NCBI GenBank assembly: GCA_035552275.1
Contig: DASZLR010000099.1
Span: 1 to 14,564 of the forward strand
From: DASVLX01 sp035552275
Lineage (GTDB): Bacteria; Actinomycetota; Actinomycetes; Mycobacteriales; Pseudonocardiaceae
DNA length: 14,564 nt
Reading direction: 5' to 3'
Shown: piece by piece, positions 1 to 6,802 of the stretch
Numbering within the stretch: the stretch's first letter is position 1
Layout of the letters: each line of letters starts with the position of its first letter
The notes under the pieces: model-generated
Seen by the model: only the letters and a program-made list of their open reading frames with translations
Database searches by the model: none
Told to the model about the DNA's origin: nothing
Position numbers and translations under genes: made by a program

Positions 1-4
1 ACGT

Positions 5-44
5 CCGCGCCGACTGACCGCCGGTAAGCCGCCAGTCGGCGCGG
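5..44 (-). terminator. Strong stem-loop downstream of the secreted-protein gene
   Basis: Bases 5-16 (CCGCGCCGACTG) pair perfectly with 33-44 (CAGTCGGCGCGG) around a 16-base loop. The stem begins 7 bases past the stop codon of the leftward gene at 51-740. There is no T-run after it, as is common for actinomycete terminators. It could also serve a gene converging from beyond the left edge. Confidence 0.6.
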
Positions 45-50
45 TGCGCG

Positions 51-740
51 TTACAGTCCGCCGACCTTCACGGGGACTTTCTGGATGGTGGCGACGGTCG
101 TGTCCGGATTCTCCAGGTCGATCAGGTCGACCGGATTCTGCAGCTGATACAGGTCGCCCTTGGGCGGGAACTGCGTCAGCGCGCCGATCAGCTTCGCCGG
201 GTCCTTGGTGGTGAGGATCAGCGGCTCGGTCATCCGCTGCACCGTCTTTCCACTGGACGACGCTTCCGGCTGCTCGACGACCATGGTGAAGCTCAGCACC
301 ATGGTCTGCTCGAACTTCGGCGGGTACTGCTGCGTGATCCGCAGCAGGCTCTGCGGGTCGACGTCCACATCGTTCTGTTCGATGGTGATCGAGCCGCCCT
401 GCCTGCTGTCCTGAGTGGCCGGAAGTGGCGCCCACATCTTGAAGCCGATGACTCGCAGCCGAACGCTGTTGACCGGATCATTCGGATTCGCCTCGACGCG
501 GACCTTGATGCCGCCCTTGAAATCGACGGAGACCAATGAGCCTCGGAGCTGGAGTGGAACATTGTTCGCGGCCATGCTCATCGGGATCTCGGCCCCGATC
601 GGCGGCAACAACGGCGACGGCGCCAGCGGCGCGGCCGGTGCGGCCTGCGCGACGCTGGCTCCGCCGATGCCGACGGCGGTGATCGCGACACAGAGCAGGC
701 CAAGCAGCAATGCCGGAATTCTTCGAGAACGGACAGACAC
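51..740 (-). CDS. Secreted protein of unknown function
   Basis: The 229-aa product starts with GTG at 740, preceded by GGAAGGA about 8 bases upstream. The N-terminus is a classic Sec signal peptide: arginines at residues 4-7, a hydrophobic core at about 9-30, and a likely cleavage after AQA near residue 33. The mature part opens with a Pro/Ala-rich linker, then an apparently beta-rich domain with no cysteines and no catalytic motif I recognise. There are no further membrane segments, so it is probably exported and soluble or cell-wall associated. It lies 152 bp after the reductase gene on the same strand and has its own leader, so it is probably a separate unit. I cannot assign a function; related hypothetical proteins are probably confined to actinomycetes (inference). 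Confidence 0.8.
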   Translation of the reverse strand: MSVRSRRIPALLLGLLCVAITAVGIGGASVAQAAPAAPLAPSPLLPPIGAEIPMSMAANNVPLQLRGSLVSVDFKGGIKVRVEANPNDPVNSVRLRVIGFKMWAPLPATQDSRQGGSITIEQNDVDVDPQSLLRITQQYPPKFEQTMVLSFTMVVEQPEASSSGKTVQRMTEPLILTTKDPAKLIGALTQFPPKGDLYQLQNPVDLIDLENPDTTVATIQKVPVKVGGL

Positions 741-749
741 GATGGTGTT

Positions 750-763
750 CCTTCCCTGGAAGG
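750..763. promoter_or_regulatory. Palindrome overlapping the ribosome binding site of the secreted-protein gene
   Basis: CCTTCC-CT-GGAAGG is a perfect 6-bp inverted repeat with a 2-bp spacer. On the minus strand its second arm is the GGAAGG of the ribosome binding site. The spacer is too short for a good RNA hairpin, so an operator or coincidence is as likely as RBS masking. Confidence 0.3.
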
Positions 764-858
764 TTGTGCGTCCAGCCGTTCCAGGGTCGGGTCACCGCGG
801 ATCGTCGGCAATCGGACTCAGCCGGTAGTCACGCAATCTCACGCATTCGGGGATACCG

Positions 859-872
859 CACCGAAATCGGTG
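859..872. repeat. Short inverted repeat after the ferredoxin reductase gene
   Basis: CACCGA-AA-TCGGTG is a perfect 6-bp palindrome lying 21 bases past the stop of the leftward reductase gene and upstream of the secreted-protein gene. It could be an operator for the downstream gene. As a terminator it is weak. Confidence 0.3.
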
Positions 873-892
873 ACATTAAGTAGCGATCATGG

Positions 893-2509
893 TTACCGTT
901 TGGTGAATCGCTCCCGCGCGCCGAGCAGGTCGGTCACGGTGGCGAACTTGACCCGTGGCCGGCTGGACTCCGCACCGCGCCGCCGCTCCGCGCGGTCGAT
1001 CGCCAGAATGTCCTTGCGCCGCAACGATTCCGGCTTACGCCGCCGGACGAGTCGGGCGAAGTCCTTCGCCGAGTGCGCCGGCCGCGCCAACCGGCCGGCG
1101 GCCGCGTCGTCCAGCAGGCTCCGCACCGTCTCCGCCGCGCACGACCGGTTCGTGCCGATCCCGCCGGACGGGCCGCGCTTGATCCAGCCCACCACGTAGA
1201 TCCCGTCGACAACTCGGCCGGCGGTGTTGGGCATGGTGCCGGTGTGCTCATCGAAGGGCAGGCCAGGGACCGGGGTGCCGCGGTATCCGATGGACCGGAT
1301 CGCCAGGCCGGTCGGGATCAGCTCGGTGATCTCCGAACCGGCGGTGCTGCCGACCCGAACGCCGTCGACCCGATCGGACCCGGTGAACTCCGTCGGCGAG
1401 GTGTGGAACCGCAGCACGATCCGCCGACCCGGCGCCGGCGACTCCGGCCAGTCCATCGACCGAATGGCCGCGTCCCGCAGCAGCGCGGCCTTGGACCCGG
1501 CGGGGGCGGTGGTGATCGCCTCCCGGACGCCGGGTTGGTTGTCCACGACCAGCTCGACACCAGGCATCCGCAGCAGCGCCACCAACTCCGGACGGGTGTA
1601 CGCGGCGTGCTCGGGCCCCCGCCGCCCGAGCAGCACCACCTCGCGGATTGTGCTGCCGCGCAACGCTTCCAGCGCATGGTCCGCGATGTCGGTGCCGGCC
1701 AGCTCGGCCGGATCGGAGAGCAGGACGCGGGCGACGTCCAGCGCCACGTTGCCGGTGCCGACCACCACCGCCCGCTCGGCGGTCAGCGCGACGGCCGCCG
1801 CCGGGACGTCCGGATGCGCGTTGTACCAGCCGACCAGGTCGGTCGCCGGCATCGAGCCCGGCAGGTCCTCGCCGGGAATGCCCAGCGACCGGTCGGTTTT
1901 CGCGCCGACCGCGTAGATCACCGCGTGATGGTGCGCGGCCAGGTCGGCGTGCTCGATGTCCGCGCCCACCTCGACGTTCGTGTGCACGGCGACCCGAGGA
2001 TGCTGATAGATATGCCCGAACGTGTCGCCGATCTTCTTGGTGGACGGGTGATCCGGGGCGACGCCGTAGCGGATCAGCCCACCGGGCAGCGGAATGCGGT
2101 CGATCATGGTCAGCTCGATGTCGCCGTGCCGCAGCAGGTCCTGCGCGGCGTAGCTGGCCGCCGGGCCGGTGCCGACGATGGCGACGCGCAGCGGGCCGAC
2201 GCCAGCCGGTATCGGGCGCGGGAACGTCGGCGCGTCCCAGTTCGGATCGGTGCCGGCGTTCTCGAAATGCTGCCGGTTGATCTCGGCGTACTGGAAGTTC
2301 GACGTGCCGAGCAGGTCCACCGGAAAGATCGCGTCCACCGGACAGGCGTCCGCGCACGCGCCGCAGTCGATGCAGGTCCGCGGGTCGATGTAGAGCATGT
2401 CGGTCCTGCCGAAGTCCGGATCGTCCGGAGTCGGGTGGATGCAGTTGACGGGGCACACCGACACGCAGGTGGCGTCGTTGCAGCAGGACTGGGTGATCGC
2501 GTAGGCCAT
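893..2509 (-). CDS. fprB: Fused ferredoxin / ferredoxin-NADP(+) reductase (FprB type)
   Basis: This flavoprotein should pass electrons from NADPH through FAD to its own iron-sulfur domain. Residues 9-23 hold a cysteine set (C9, C15, C19-P, C23) and 46-57 hold C-x2-C-x2-C-x3-C-P, as in ferredoxins carrying two clusters. The FAD dinucleotide fold follows with GTGPAAS at about 113-119. The NADP fold has GTGNVALD at about 250-257. The C-terminal adrenodoxin-reductase signature GWIKRGPSGGIGTN lies at about 440-453. The 538-aa length fits ferredoxin-fused FprB proteins rather than the shorter FprA. The ATG at 2509 overlaps the stop of the oxygenase gene by one base (TGATG), so the two are probably translationally coupled and this protein is the likely electron donor for that oxygenase. 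From memory, mycobacteria carry a similar neighbouring pair (Rv0885-Rv0886). Confidence 0.92.
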   Translation of the reverse strand: MAYAITQSCCNDATCVSVCPVNCIHPTPDDPDFGRTDMLYIDPRTCIDCGACADACPVDAIFPVDLLGTSNFQYAEINRQHFENAGTDPNWDAPTFPRPIPAGVGPLRVAIVGTGPAASYAAQDLLRHGDIELTMIDRIPLPGGLIRYGVAPDHPSTKKIGDTFGHIYQHPRVAVHTNVEVGADIEHADLAAHHHAVIYAVGAKTDRSLGIPGEDLPGSMPATDLVGWYNAHPDVPAAAVALTAERAVVVGTGNVALDVARVLLSDPAELAGTDIADHALEALRGSTIREVVLLGRRGPEHAAYTRPELVALLRMPGVELVVDNQPGVREAITTAPAGSKAALLRDAAIRSMDWPESPAPGRRIVLRFHTSPTEFTGSDRVDGVRVGSTAGSEITELIPTGLAIRSIGYRGTPVPGLPFDEHTGTMPNTAGRVVDGIYVVGWIKRGPSGGIGTNRSCAAETVRSLLDDAAAGRLARPAHSAKDFARLVRRRKPESLRRKDILAIDRAERRRGAESSRPRVKFATVTDLLGARERFTKR

Positions 2510-3423
2510 CAGAGCATGTTCACACGTTTGTAGATGGCCATCGCCGGCCTAGGCAGCAGCTCGACGTCGGACAGGAACGCCATCAGATGCGAGCAGCTGG
2601 ACCGCAGCATCGTCTGGTGGTGCTCGTTCTCGGCCGCCTGGCGCTGGGCTTCCTTGGCGTCGAGCCCGACCGCCGCGTAGACGCCCTTGTTGACCATGCT
2701 GGACACGATGGCGTAGGCGACGATGGCGATCAGCGTGCCGCTGGCCCGCTTGCGCAGCGCGTTCGCGCCGGCCATCCGCTCGCGGATTTCCTGGCGGGCG
2801 AACTTCATGTGCCGGGACTCCTCCAGCACGTGGATCTTGCTGGTCGTGCGCACCACCGGCAGCACGTTCGCGCCGCGCAACCAGTCCCGCTGCATCACGT
2901 CGAGCACCTCTTCGGCCACCAGGATGCCGCCGTAGGCGACCTCGGCCGATGCCAGCGACTTGAACCCGCGCGCCAGTTCGATCACGGCCCGGTGCGGGAA
3001 GTACGCCGGCACACCCATCTTCTGGCAGGCGCGGGCGAACATGATGGAGTGCCGGCATTCGTCGGCGATCTCGGTGAGCGCGAACTGGAACTCGGAGTTG
3101 GCCGGGTCCTTGACGTACTGATCGCGCAGCACCATCTGTTGCAGGATCATCTCGAACCAGATGCCGGTGCTCATGATCGAGCAGACCTCATGCCGAGTGA
3201 GCGCGACCCGCTGCTCCTCGCTCATCTGGTCCCACAACGGGGTGCCGTACAGGGTGCTCCACTCCGGATTCAGCCCGAACTGGTCCGGCGCGAGCGGAGC
3301 GTCCCAGTCGACCTCGACCATCGGGTCGTAGGACAACGCCGCCGCCGACTGGAGCAGCCGACCGGAGACGTCCTCACTCGTGCCGACGTCCGCGCGGTGC
3401 AGCGGGGTCGCCGTGTCGACCAT
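2509..3423 (-). CDS. AurF-like non-heme diiron oxygenase
   Basis: The 304-aa protein looks like the AurF/PABA N-oxygenase family (ferritin-like helical bundle, cytoplasmic). AurF uses seven iron ligands (E101, E136, H139, E196, H223, E227, H230, from memory). Residues here with matching local spacing are E91, E122-x2-H125, E171, and H198-x3-E202-x2-H205, so the diiron site looks intact. AurF itself oxidises an arylamine; the substrate here cannot be read from the sequence. ATG at 3423 has GGGAGGAC 5-8 bases upstream. The gene overlaps the ferredoxin reductase gene by one base, giving a two-gene oxygenase/reductase operon. A palindromic operator-like sequence lies immediately upstream, suggesting regulation by a repressor encoded outside the window. 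There is no biosynthetic cluster around it, so a housekeeping or detoxifying role is as likely as secondary metabolism. Confidence 0.85.
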   Translation of the reverse strand: MVDTATPLHRADVGTSEDVSGRLLQSAAALSYDPMVEVDWDAPLAPDQFGLNPEWSTLYGTPLWDQMSEEQRVALTRHEVCSIMSTGIWFEMILQQMVLRDQYVKDPANSEFQFALTEIADECRHSIMFARACQKMGVPAYFPHRAVIELARGFKSLASAEVAYGGILVAEEVLDVMQRDWLRGANVLPVVRTTSKIHVLEESRHMKFARQEIRERMAGANALRKRASGTLIAIVAYAIVSSMVNKGVYAAVGLDAKEAQRQAAENEHHQTMLRSSCSHLMAFLSDVELLPRPAMAIYKRVNML

Positions 3424-3435
3424 GACCGTCCTCCC

Positions 3436-3456
3436 GTTACCAAAGGTAACTGTTAC
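3436..3456. promoter_or_regulatory. Palindromic operator upstream of the diiron oxygenase operon
   Basis: GTTACC-AAA-GGTAAC (3436-3450) is a perfect 6-bp inverted repeat, overlapped by a second one, GTAAC-T-GTTAC (3446-3456). It ends 12 bases before the ATG at 3423, just upstream of the ribosome binding site, in AT-richer DNA than its surroundings. The layout suits a TetR-type repressor. No regulator gene lies adjacent, so the partner is unknown. Confidence 0.55.
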
Positions 3457-3566
3457 TCCCGTTTACACCCAGAACGCTACCACACCATCGGGTGGCTTGT
3501 GAACCGCGCGGCGCGAAGATCATCAGGGCCGCGTCATCGGGGCGGCCCATAACCGATTCTCGCAGG

Positions 3567-3656
3567 TCAGAGAGGCTCTGGCGAGGTCATGTGGGCGGTG
3601 ATCGCGTCGCCCTGCGGAGTGTCGGCGACCAGACGACGCAACAGCGTGCGGGTCAC
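3567..3656 (-). other. Possible small or broken ORF after dinB
   Basis: The 258-bp gap between the oxygenase start and the dinB stop holds a leftward frame with actinomycete-like codon use, nearly all third positions being G or C. It stays open from about 3705 to a TGA at 3567. The first usable start inside the open frame is GTG at 3656, giving 29 residues. The frame appears coding for about ten codons before that GTG but has no start there. The dinB stop forms TGATG with an ATG at 3683, but that ATG is in another frame and stops after nine codons. It may be the frameshifted remnant of a coupled gene, or chance. No function is recognised. Confidence 0.2.
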
Positions 3657-3681
3657 CTCGATCTCGGCCGGCGAGCCGACA

Positions 3682-4872
3682 TCAGTCCGGCAGCAGCGGG
3701 ACGGTCACCCCTTCGGGCTGGCCGAGCAGTCGGGCACGGGTGACGGCGCTCGCCCCGTATCGGCCGCGCAGCGCGTCGAGGGCGGTGTCCAGCGCCGAGG
3801 ACGACTGATGGTCGAAGGGCAGCGTCAGCTGCACCGCGTCATCATTGTCCAGATTGGACAATGCGAAACCGATCAGGGTCAGTCCGGCGGTCTCGATCAT
3901 CGGCATCGCGGTGGTGAGCAGCCCGACCGCCGTGGCGCGGATGGTTTCGGTGTGCGCGGTCGCTTCGGCCAGCGTGTGCGACCGGGTGGCCCGGGTGAAG
4001 TCGGCGAACCGCATCCGCAGCGTGACGGTGCGACACACCCGTCGAGCGGCGCGCAGCCGGCGGGCCAGCCGGTCGACCAGCGCGGCGAGGATGGCGTCAA
4101 GCTCCTCGGACGATCTGCGCCGACGGCCCAGCGCGCGCTGCGCTCCCATCGAGCGCCGCCGCCGGCCGACCACGATCGGGCGTGGATCGTGGTTGTGCGC
4201 CAACGCGTGCAGGTGCCGGCCGGCGGCCCGGCCCAGCGACGAGACCAGCTCCGCCTCGCCGAGAGTGGCGACCTGGCCAACGGTGATGATGCCGCGATCA
4301 CGCAGCTTGGCGGCGGTGACCCGGCCGACTCCCCACAGCCGTTCGACCGGCAGCGGATGCAGGAAGGCCAGTTCGCCGCCGTGCGGCACGACGAGCAGCC
4401 CGTCGGGTTTGGCCACTCCGCTGGCGACTTTGGCCAGGAACTTGGTCCGCGCCACGCCGACGGTGATCGGCAGGCCGACCTGTTCGGCGACCTCGCGACG
4501 CAACCGGGCCGCGATCTCGGTGGGGGTTCCCGAGATGCGGGCCAACCCGCCCACATCCAGGAACGCCTCATCAATGGACAGGCCCTCCACCAGCGGCGTG
4601 GTGTTGTCGAACACCTGGAACACCGCCCGGCTGGCCTCCGTGTACGCGGACATCCGGGGTGGGACCACGATCGCCTGCGGGCACAGCCGCCGGGCCGCTC
4701 CCCCACCCATCGCGGTGCGCACCCCGTACGCCTTGGCCTCGTAACTGGCGGCCAGCACCACGCCCGCACCGACGATCACCGGCCGGGACCGCAGCCGCGG
4801 ATCGTCGCGCTGCTCCACCGAAGCGTAGAACGCGTCGAGATCGGCATGCAGGATCGGACCCTCGCCGCTCAT
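3682..4872 (-). CDS. dinB: DNA polymerase IV (Y-family translesion polymerase)
   Basis: A 396-aa Y-family polymerase that copies damaged DNA. The N-terminus has the catalytic HADLDAFYASVE motif (D11), with Y16 at the steric-gate position. YEAKAYGVRTAM lies at about 44-55 and the second catalytic motif SIDEAFLD (D101, E102) at about 99-106. The thumb and little-finger regions follow. QLTLPF at about 348-353 fits a sliding-clamp binding motif, and the ending in PLLPD is complete. I chose ATG at 4872 because it gives the normal family N-terminus; an in-frame GTG at 4890 adds six residues and lies inside the LexA box. No Shine-Dalgarno sequence precedes the ATG, so the message may be leaderless. 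The gene lies 51 bp after the hypothetical gene at 4924-5535. The SOS box suggests damage induction. Confidence 0.93.
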   Translation of the reverse strand: MSGEGPILHADLDAFYASVEQRDDPRLRSRPVIVGAGVVLAASYEAKAYGVRTAMGGGAARRLCPQAIVVPPRMSAYTEASRAVFQVFDNTTPLVEGLSIDEAFLDVGGLARISGTPTEIAARLRREVAEQVGLPITVGVARTKFLAKVASGVAKPDGLLVVPHGGELAFLHPLPVERLWGVGRVTAAKLRDRGIITVGQVATLGEAELVSSLGRAAGRHLHALAHNHDPRPIVVGRRRRSMGAQRALGRRRRSSEELDAILAALVDRLARRLRAARRVCRTVTLRMRFADFTRATRSHTLAEATAHTETIRATAVGLLTTAMPMIETAGLTLIGFALSNLDNDDAVQLTLPFDHQSSSALDTALDALRGRYGASAVTRARLLGQPEGVTVPLLPD

Positions 4873-4882
4873 GGACACATAT

Positions 4883-4898
4883 TCGCACACATGTTCGA
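4883..4898 (-). promoter_or_regulatory. LexA/SOS box upstream of dinB
   Basis: The minus strand reads TCGAAC-ATGT-GTGCGA, one mismatch from the TCGAAC-N4-GTTCGA palindrome bound by Gram-positive and actinobacterial LexA. It ends 10 bases before the dinB ATG at 4872, inside the 51-bp intergenic gap. Both position and sequence support LexA repression. Confidence 0.7.
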
Positions 4899-4923
4899 CA
4901 CTTGGCTCTGGTCGAGGCGACGA

Positions 4924-5535
4924 CTACCCAGGATCCGGCGCGAGATCCGGCATCGCGTCCAGCAGGTCGAGGTAACCGTCGCCGGCCTGCCACAGCGCGT
5001 CGGCGATCGGTCCGAGTTTGCCCGGCCGCCAACGCCGTTCCTCGTAGTCGCGGGTCCGCTCGCGCAGGGATCGCAGGCTGACCGCGAGTTCGTCGTCCAC
5101 GCGCGCCCGCAACAACTCCGGCGTCGGCTCGGCCAGGCCGACCTTGTCGCCATGGCCTTCGCGCAGCGCGGCGATGGCGTCCTCGGCCACGCCGTCCGTG
5201 CTGTCCCACAGCAACACCGGCCGCCGGATCTCGTGATTCCAGATCGGCGCGTGCACGGACCGCCACCGGGCGATCACCGGACTCCTGTCCAGCCGGGTCG
5301 CGTTGGCCCAGTGCTGCGCGCCTGGCGGATCGCTGCGCCACGGGACGTCCTCGACCGGCAGGTCCACCGACAGCGCGACCGTGACGACGTCGAGCTCGCG
5401 CGGCGTGCCCAGCACCTCCCCGGTCGCCCACAGCTGGACCACCCGCAGCGGAAAGATCGAACTCGGCCGGGTGGCCATCTCGGCGCAGGTCCGGGCCAGC
5501 GATTCGACGTGATGAACGGCGCGACTCCACTTCAC
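4924..5535 (-). CDS. Conserved hypothetical actinobacterial protein
   Basis: The predicted 203-aa soluble protein starts with GTG at 5535, reading V-K-W-S-R-A-V-H-H, with a weak AGGA about 8 bases upstream. The frame stays open upstream to 5685, but that extension (Cys/Gly/Pro-rich) looks non-coding and would run into the divergent gene at 5653. The protein has no signal peptide or membrane segment. The N-terminal 60 residues look like a compact alpha/beta unit, and the C-terminal third is charged and helical. I believe it belongs to an uncharacterised actinobacterial family (possibly the one labelled DUF7711), without certainty. It lies upstream of dinB, but the SOS box between them argues against a simple shared transcript. 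Confidence 0.7.
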   Translation of the reverse strand: MKWSRAVHHVESLARTCAEMATRPSSIFPLRVVQLWATGEVLGTPRELDVVTVALSVDLPVEDVPWRSDPPGAQHWANATRLDRSPVIARWRSVHAPIWNHEIRRPVLLWDSTDGVAEDAIAALREGHGDKVGLAEPTPELLRARVDDELAVSLRSLRERTRDYEERRWRPGKLGPIADALWQAGDGYLDLLDAMPDLAPDPG

Positions 5536-5652
5536 GCCGCCATCCTGCCCGCAGTGACCGCACGCCGATTTGCCGAGTCCAGCGCGAGGGTGGATGGTGG
5601 AGCCTCCGGTGGCGTCACCGGGCGCCATCTCGAGAAATGTAGGGGGTGGGCC

Positions 5653-6273
5653 GTGTACGCACGCTCCACAACCATCCAGGCACAAGTCTCATCGATCGAC
5701 AACGGCATCGCGCACGTCCGCGATGTGGTGATGCCGGCCCTGCTGGACACCGACGGCTGTCTCGGCCTGTCGCTGCTGGTCGACCGGATGTCCCACCGCT
5801 GCATCGCGACCAGCTCCTGGCAGACCGAGGACGCCATGCGCGCCAGCGAGACGATGATCGCCTCGATCCGCGACCGGGCCGCGGAGGCCTTCGGCGGCAG
5901 CCCGCAGGTCGAGGAGTGGGAGATCGCCGTCCTGCACCGCGACCACCAGTCCGGCAACGGCGCCTGCGTCCGCGCCACCTGGTTCCAGGTCGATCCGGCC
6001 CAGCTCGACCGGGCCATCGACGTCTACAAGATGGGCACCATGCCGGCCATCGCCGAGCTCGACGGCTTCTGCAGCGCCAGCCTGATGGTCAACCGGGCAT
6101 CCGGCCGGGCCGTGTCCTCGGTCGCCTACGACAGCATGGACGCGATGCGCCGGAACCGTTCACAGGCCGAGAGCGTCCGGTCGACCGCCGCCGCCGAGGC
6201 CCGCGCCGACCTGCTCGACGTCTGCGAGTTCGAGCTCGCCGTCGCGCACCTGCGGGTGCCCGAGATGGCCTGA
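5653..6273 (+). CDS. Tandem antibiotic-biosynthesis-monooxygenase-like (dimeric alpha-beta barrel) protein
   Basis: The 206-aa protein is an internal duplication. Residues around 30-95 (MPALLDTDGC ... EEWEIAVLHR) align by eye with about 130-200 (MPAIAELDGF ... CEFELAVAHL). Each half has the beta-alpha-beta layout of ABM/EthD-type ferredoxin-like folds, so the two halves could form an intramolecular barrel. Members bind or oxidise small aromatic ligands or act as stress proteins; no catalytic residues can be assigned. GTG at 5653 is chosen because AGGGGGTGGG lies directly upstream; the frame is open much further left, but only as the antisense of dinB. It is divergent from the hypothetical gene at 4924-5535, with 117 bp between them. 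It ends just before the promoter of the ancestral DUF2277 gene. Confidence 0.75.
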   Translation: MYARSTTIQAQVSSIDNGIAHVRDVVMPALLDTDGCLGLSLLVDRMSHRCIATSSWQTEDAMRASETMIASIRDRAAEAFGGSPQVEEWEIAVLHRDHQSGNGACVRATWFQVDPAQLDRAIDVYKMGTMPAIAELDGFCSASLMVNRASGRAVSSVAYDSMDAMRRNRSQAESVRSTAAAEARADLLDVCEFELAVAHLRVPEMA

Positions 6274-6290
6274 CCGTCAGCCATTGGCTC

Positions 6291-6296
6291 TACAGT
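6291..6296 (+). promoter_or_regulatory. Ancestral -10 element of the interrupted DUF2277 gene
   Basis: TACAGT fits the actinobacterial TANNNT -10 consensus and lies 7 bases before the ATG at 6304, with no Shine-Dalgarno sequence. That spacing predicts a leaderless transcript starting at the ATG. It now drives only a six-codon reading frame. Confidence 0.5.
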
Positions 6297-6303
6297 CGGG
6301 TCC

Positions 6304-6324
6304 ATGTGCAGAAGCATCAAGTGA
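6304..6324 (+). pseudogene. Stranded 5' end of the DUF2277 gene (M-C-R-S-I-K-stop)
   Basis: ATG TGC AGA AGC ATC AAG is the start of a DUF2277 gene and is followed at once by TGA. Apart from the first base, the codons equal the beginning of the complete gene at 9105. Joining 6304-6321 to 9123 onward restores M-C-R-S-I-K-T-L-R-P-P-F, the usual DUF2277 opening. This is therefore the host half of an attachment site left behind by integration. Confidence 0.8.
6305..6321 (+). repeat. Left attachment-site core (17-bp direct repeat)
   Basis: TGTGCAGAAGCATCAAG, identical to 9106-9122. Identity stops on both sides (A against G before, T against A after). It begins inside the start codon of the stranded DUF2277 5' end. 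Confidence 0.8.
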
Positions 6325-6349
6325 ACCAAGGAAGTCACACCAGGCGAAA

Positions 6350-6390
6350 GCCCAGGTCAGGGACTTGTCTAACGTCCGTGAGACCTGGGC
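6350..6390. repeat. Inverted repeat in the left end of the element
   Basis: GCCCAGGTC (6350-6358) and GACCTGGGC (6382-6390) are perfect 9-bp complements around 23 bases. It lies between the left att core and the end of the integrase remnant. It could terminate the leftward operon or be part of the integrase-binding arm. Confidence 0.4.
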
Positions 6391-6419
6391 CTAGCCGCCA
6401 GAATCTCACGGAATCTCAC
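6374..6419. promoter_or_regulatory. Putative left integrase arm sites
   Basis: Three copies of a TCTCAC motif lie here: GTCCGTGAGAC at 6374-6384 (inverted), TCTCACGG at 6404-6411 and TCTCACC at 6414-6420. The last two repeat GAATCTCAC at a 10-bp period. The first is the exact reverse complement of 9000-9010 at the right end. Repeated short motifs close to both att cores suit arm-type binding sites of a tyrosine integrase. Confidence 0.4.
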
Positions 6420-6439
6420 CCTTTGTAGTTGATCTAGCT

Positions 6440-6802
6440 TCAGCCGAGCAGCTCAGCGAACTTGTCCGCGCCTTGGCGCAGGTCTTCCAATGCCGGGTGA
6501 ATGTAGGTCTTGGCGGCCATCGAAAGATCAGAGTGCCCGGCCCACGCACTGATGATCGGGCCGGGCACGCCGCTGACCGCCAGGAAGGTCAGCGCGCTGT
6601 GTCGGCAGTCGTACAGCCGCACCCGCCGGACACCGGCGGCCTTCATGAGCCGGTAGGCCGCCCACCGAAGATGATCCGTCCGCCACGACCGGCCAGACCG
6701 GGCACTGATCAGCCACCGCAGCCCGAGGACGACCAGCGCGGTACCAGTTGCCAGGAGCGCCACGATTCCCACGCACCCAGTGACGACGGTCGGCCAGATC
6801 AA
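6440..6802 (-). pseudogene. Tyrosine integrase C-terminal remnant fused to a small membrane protein
   Basis: The 120-aa frame has two unrelated parts. Residues 1-40 contain one transmembrane helix (about 5-30). Residues 45-120 are the C-terminal catalytic part of a phage-type integrase: YDCRHS (R67), GHSDL (H90), and the nucleophile in TYIHP (Y100). The first catalytic arginine, the core-binding domain and the arm-binding domain are gone, so it cannot recombine DNA alone. The junction falls near residues 40-45. The TTG start at 6802 overlaps the stop of the 56-aa gene (TTGA), so the fusion is still a coupled member of the operon. The head may be a small AICE membrane protein or the start of an FtsK-like transfer protein; I cannot tell which. 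The stop lies about 120 bp from the left att core, where int normally sits. Confidence 0.75.

Noticed and set aside
838..844. TCTCACG motif outside the element
   Set aside because: A single 7-bp match far from the att cores, expected by chance.
1073..2533. 486-residue rightward open frame opposite the ferredoxin reductase
   Set aside because: Arg/Gly-rich low-complexity translation, typical of the strand opposite a high-GC gene. The leftward frame has complete FeS, FAD and NADP motifs.
4873..4890. Upstream GTG start of dinB at 4890
   Set aside because: It would add six residues not typical of the family and start inside the LexA box.
5536..5685. N-terminal extension of the hypothetical gene to 5685
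   Set aside because: The extension is Cys/Gly/Pro-rich, has no ribosome binding site and overlaps the start of the divergent ABM-like gene.
3589..6273. 894-residue rightward open frame
   Set aside because: Its first two thirds are the antisense of dinB and the hypothetical gene and lack any family motif. Only the last 206 codons, from GTG 5653 with its own ribosome binding site, look coding.
6274..6439. tRNA gene as integration target
   Set aside because: The sequence at the left junction does not fold as a cloverleaf and has no T-loop GTTCRA. The duplicated core is DUF2277 coding sequence instead.
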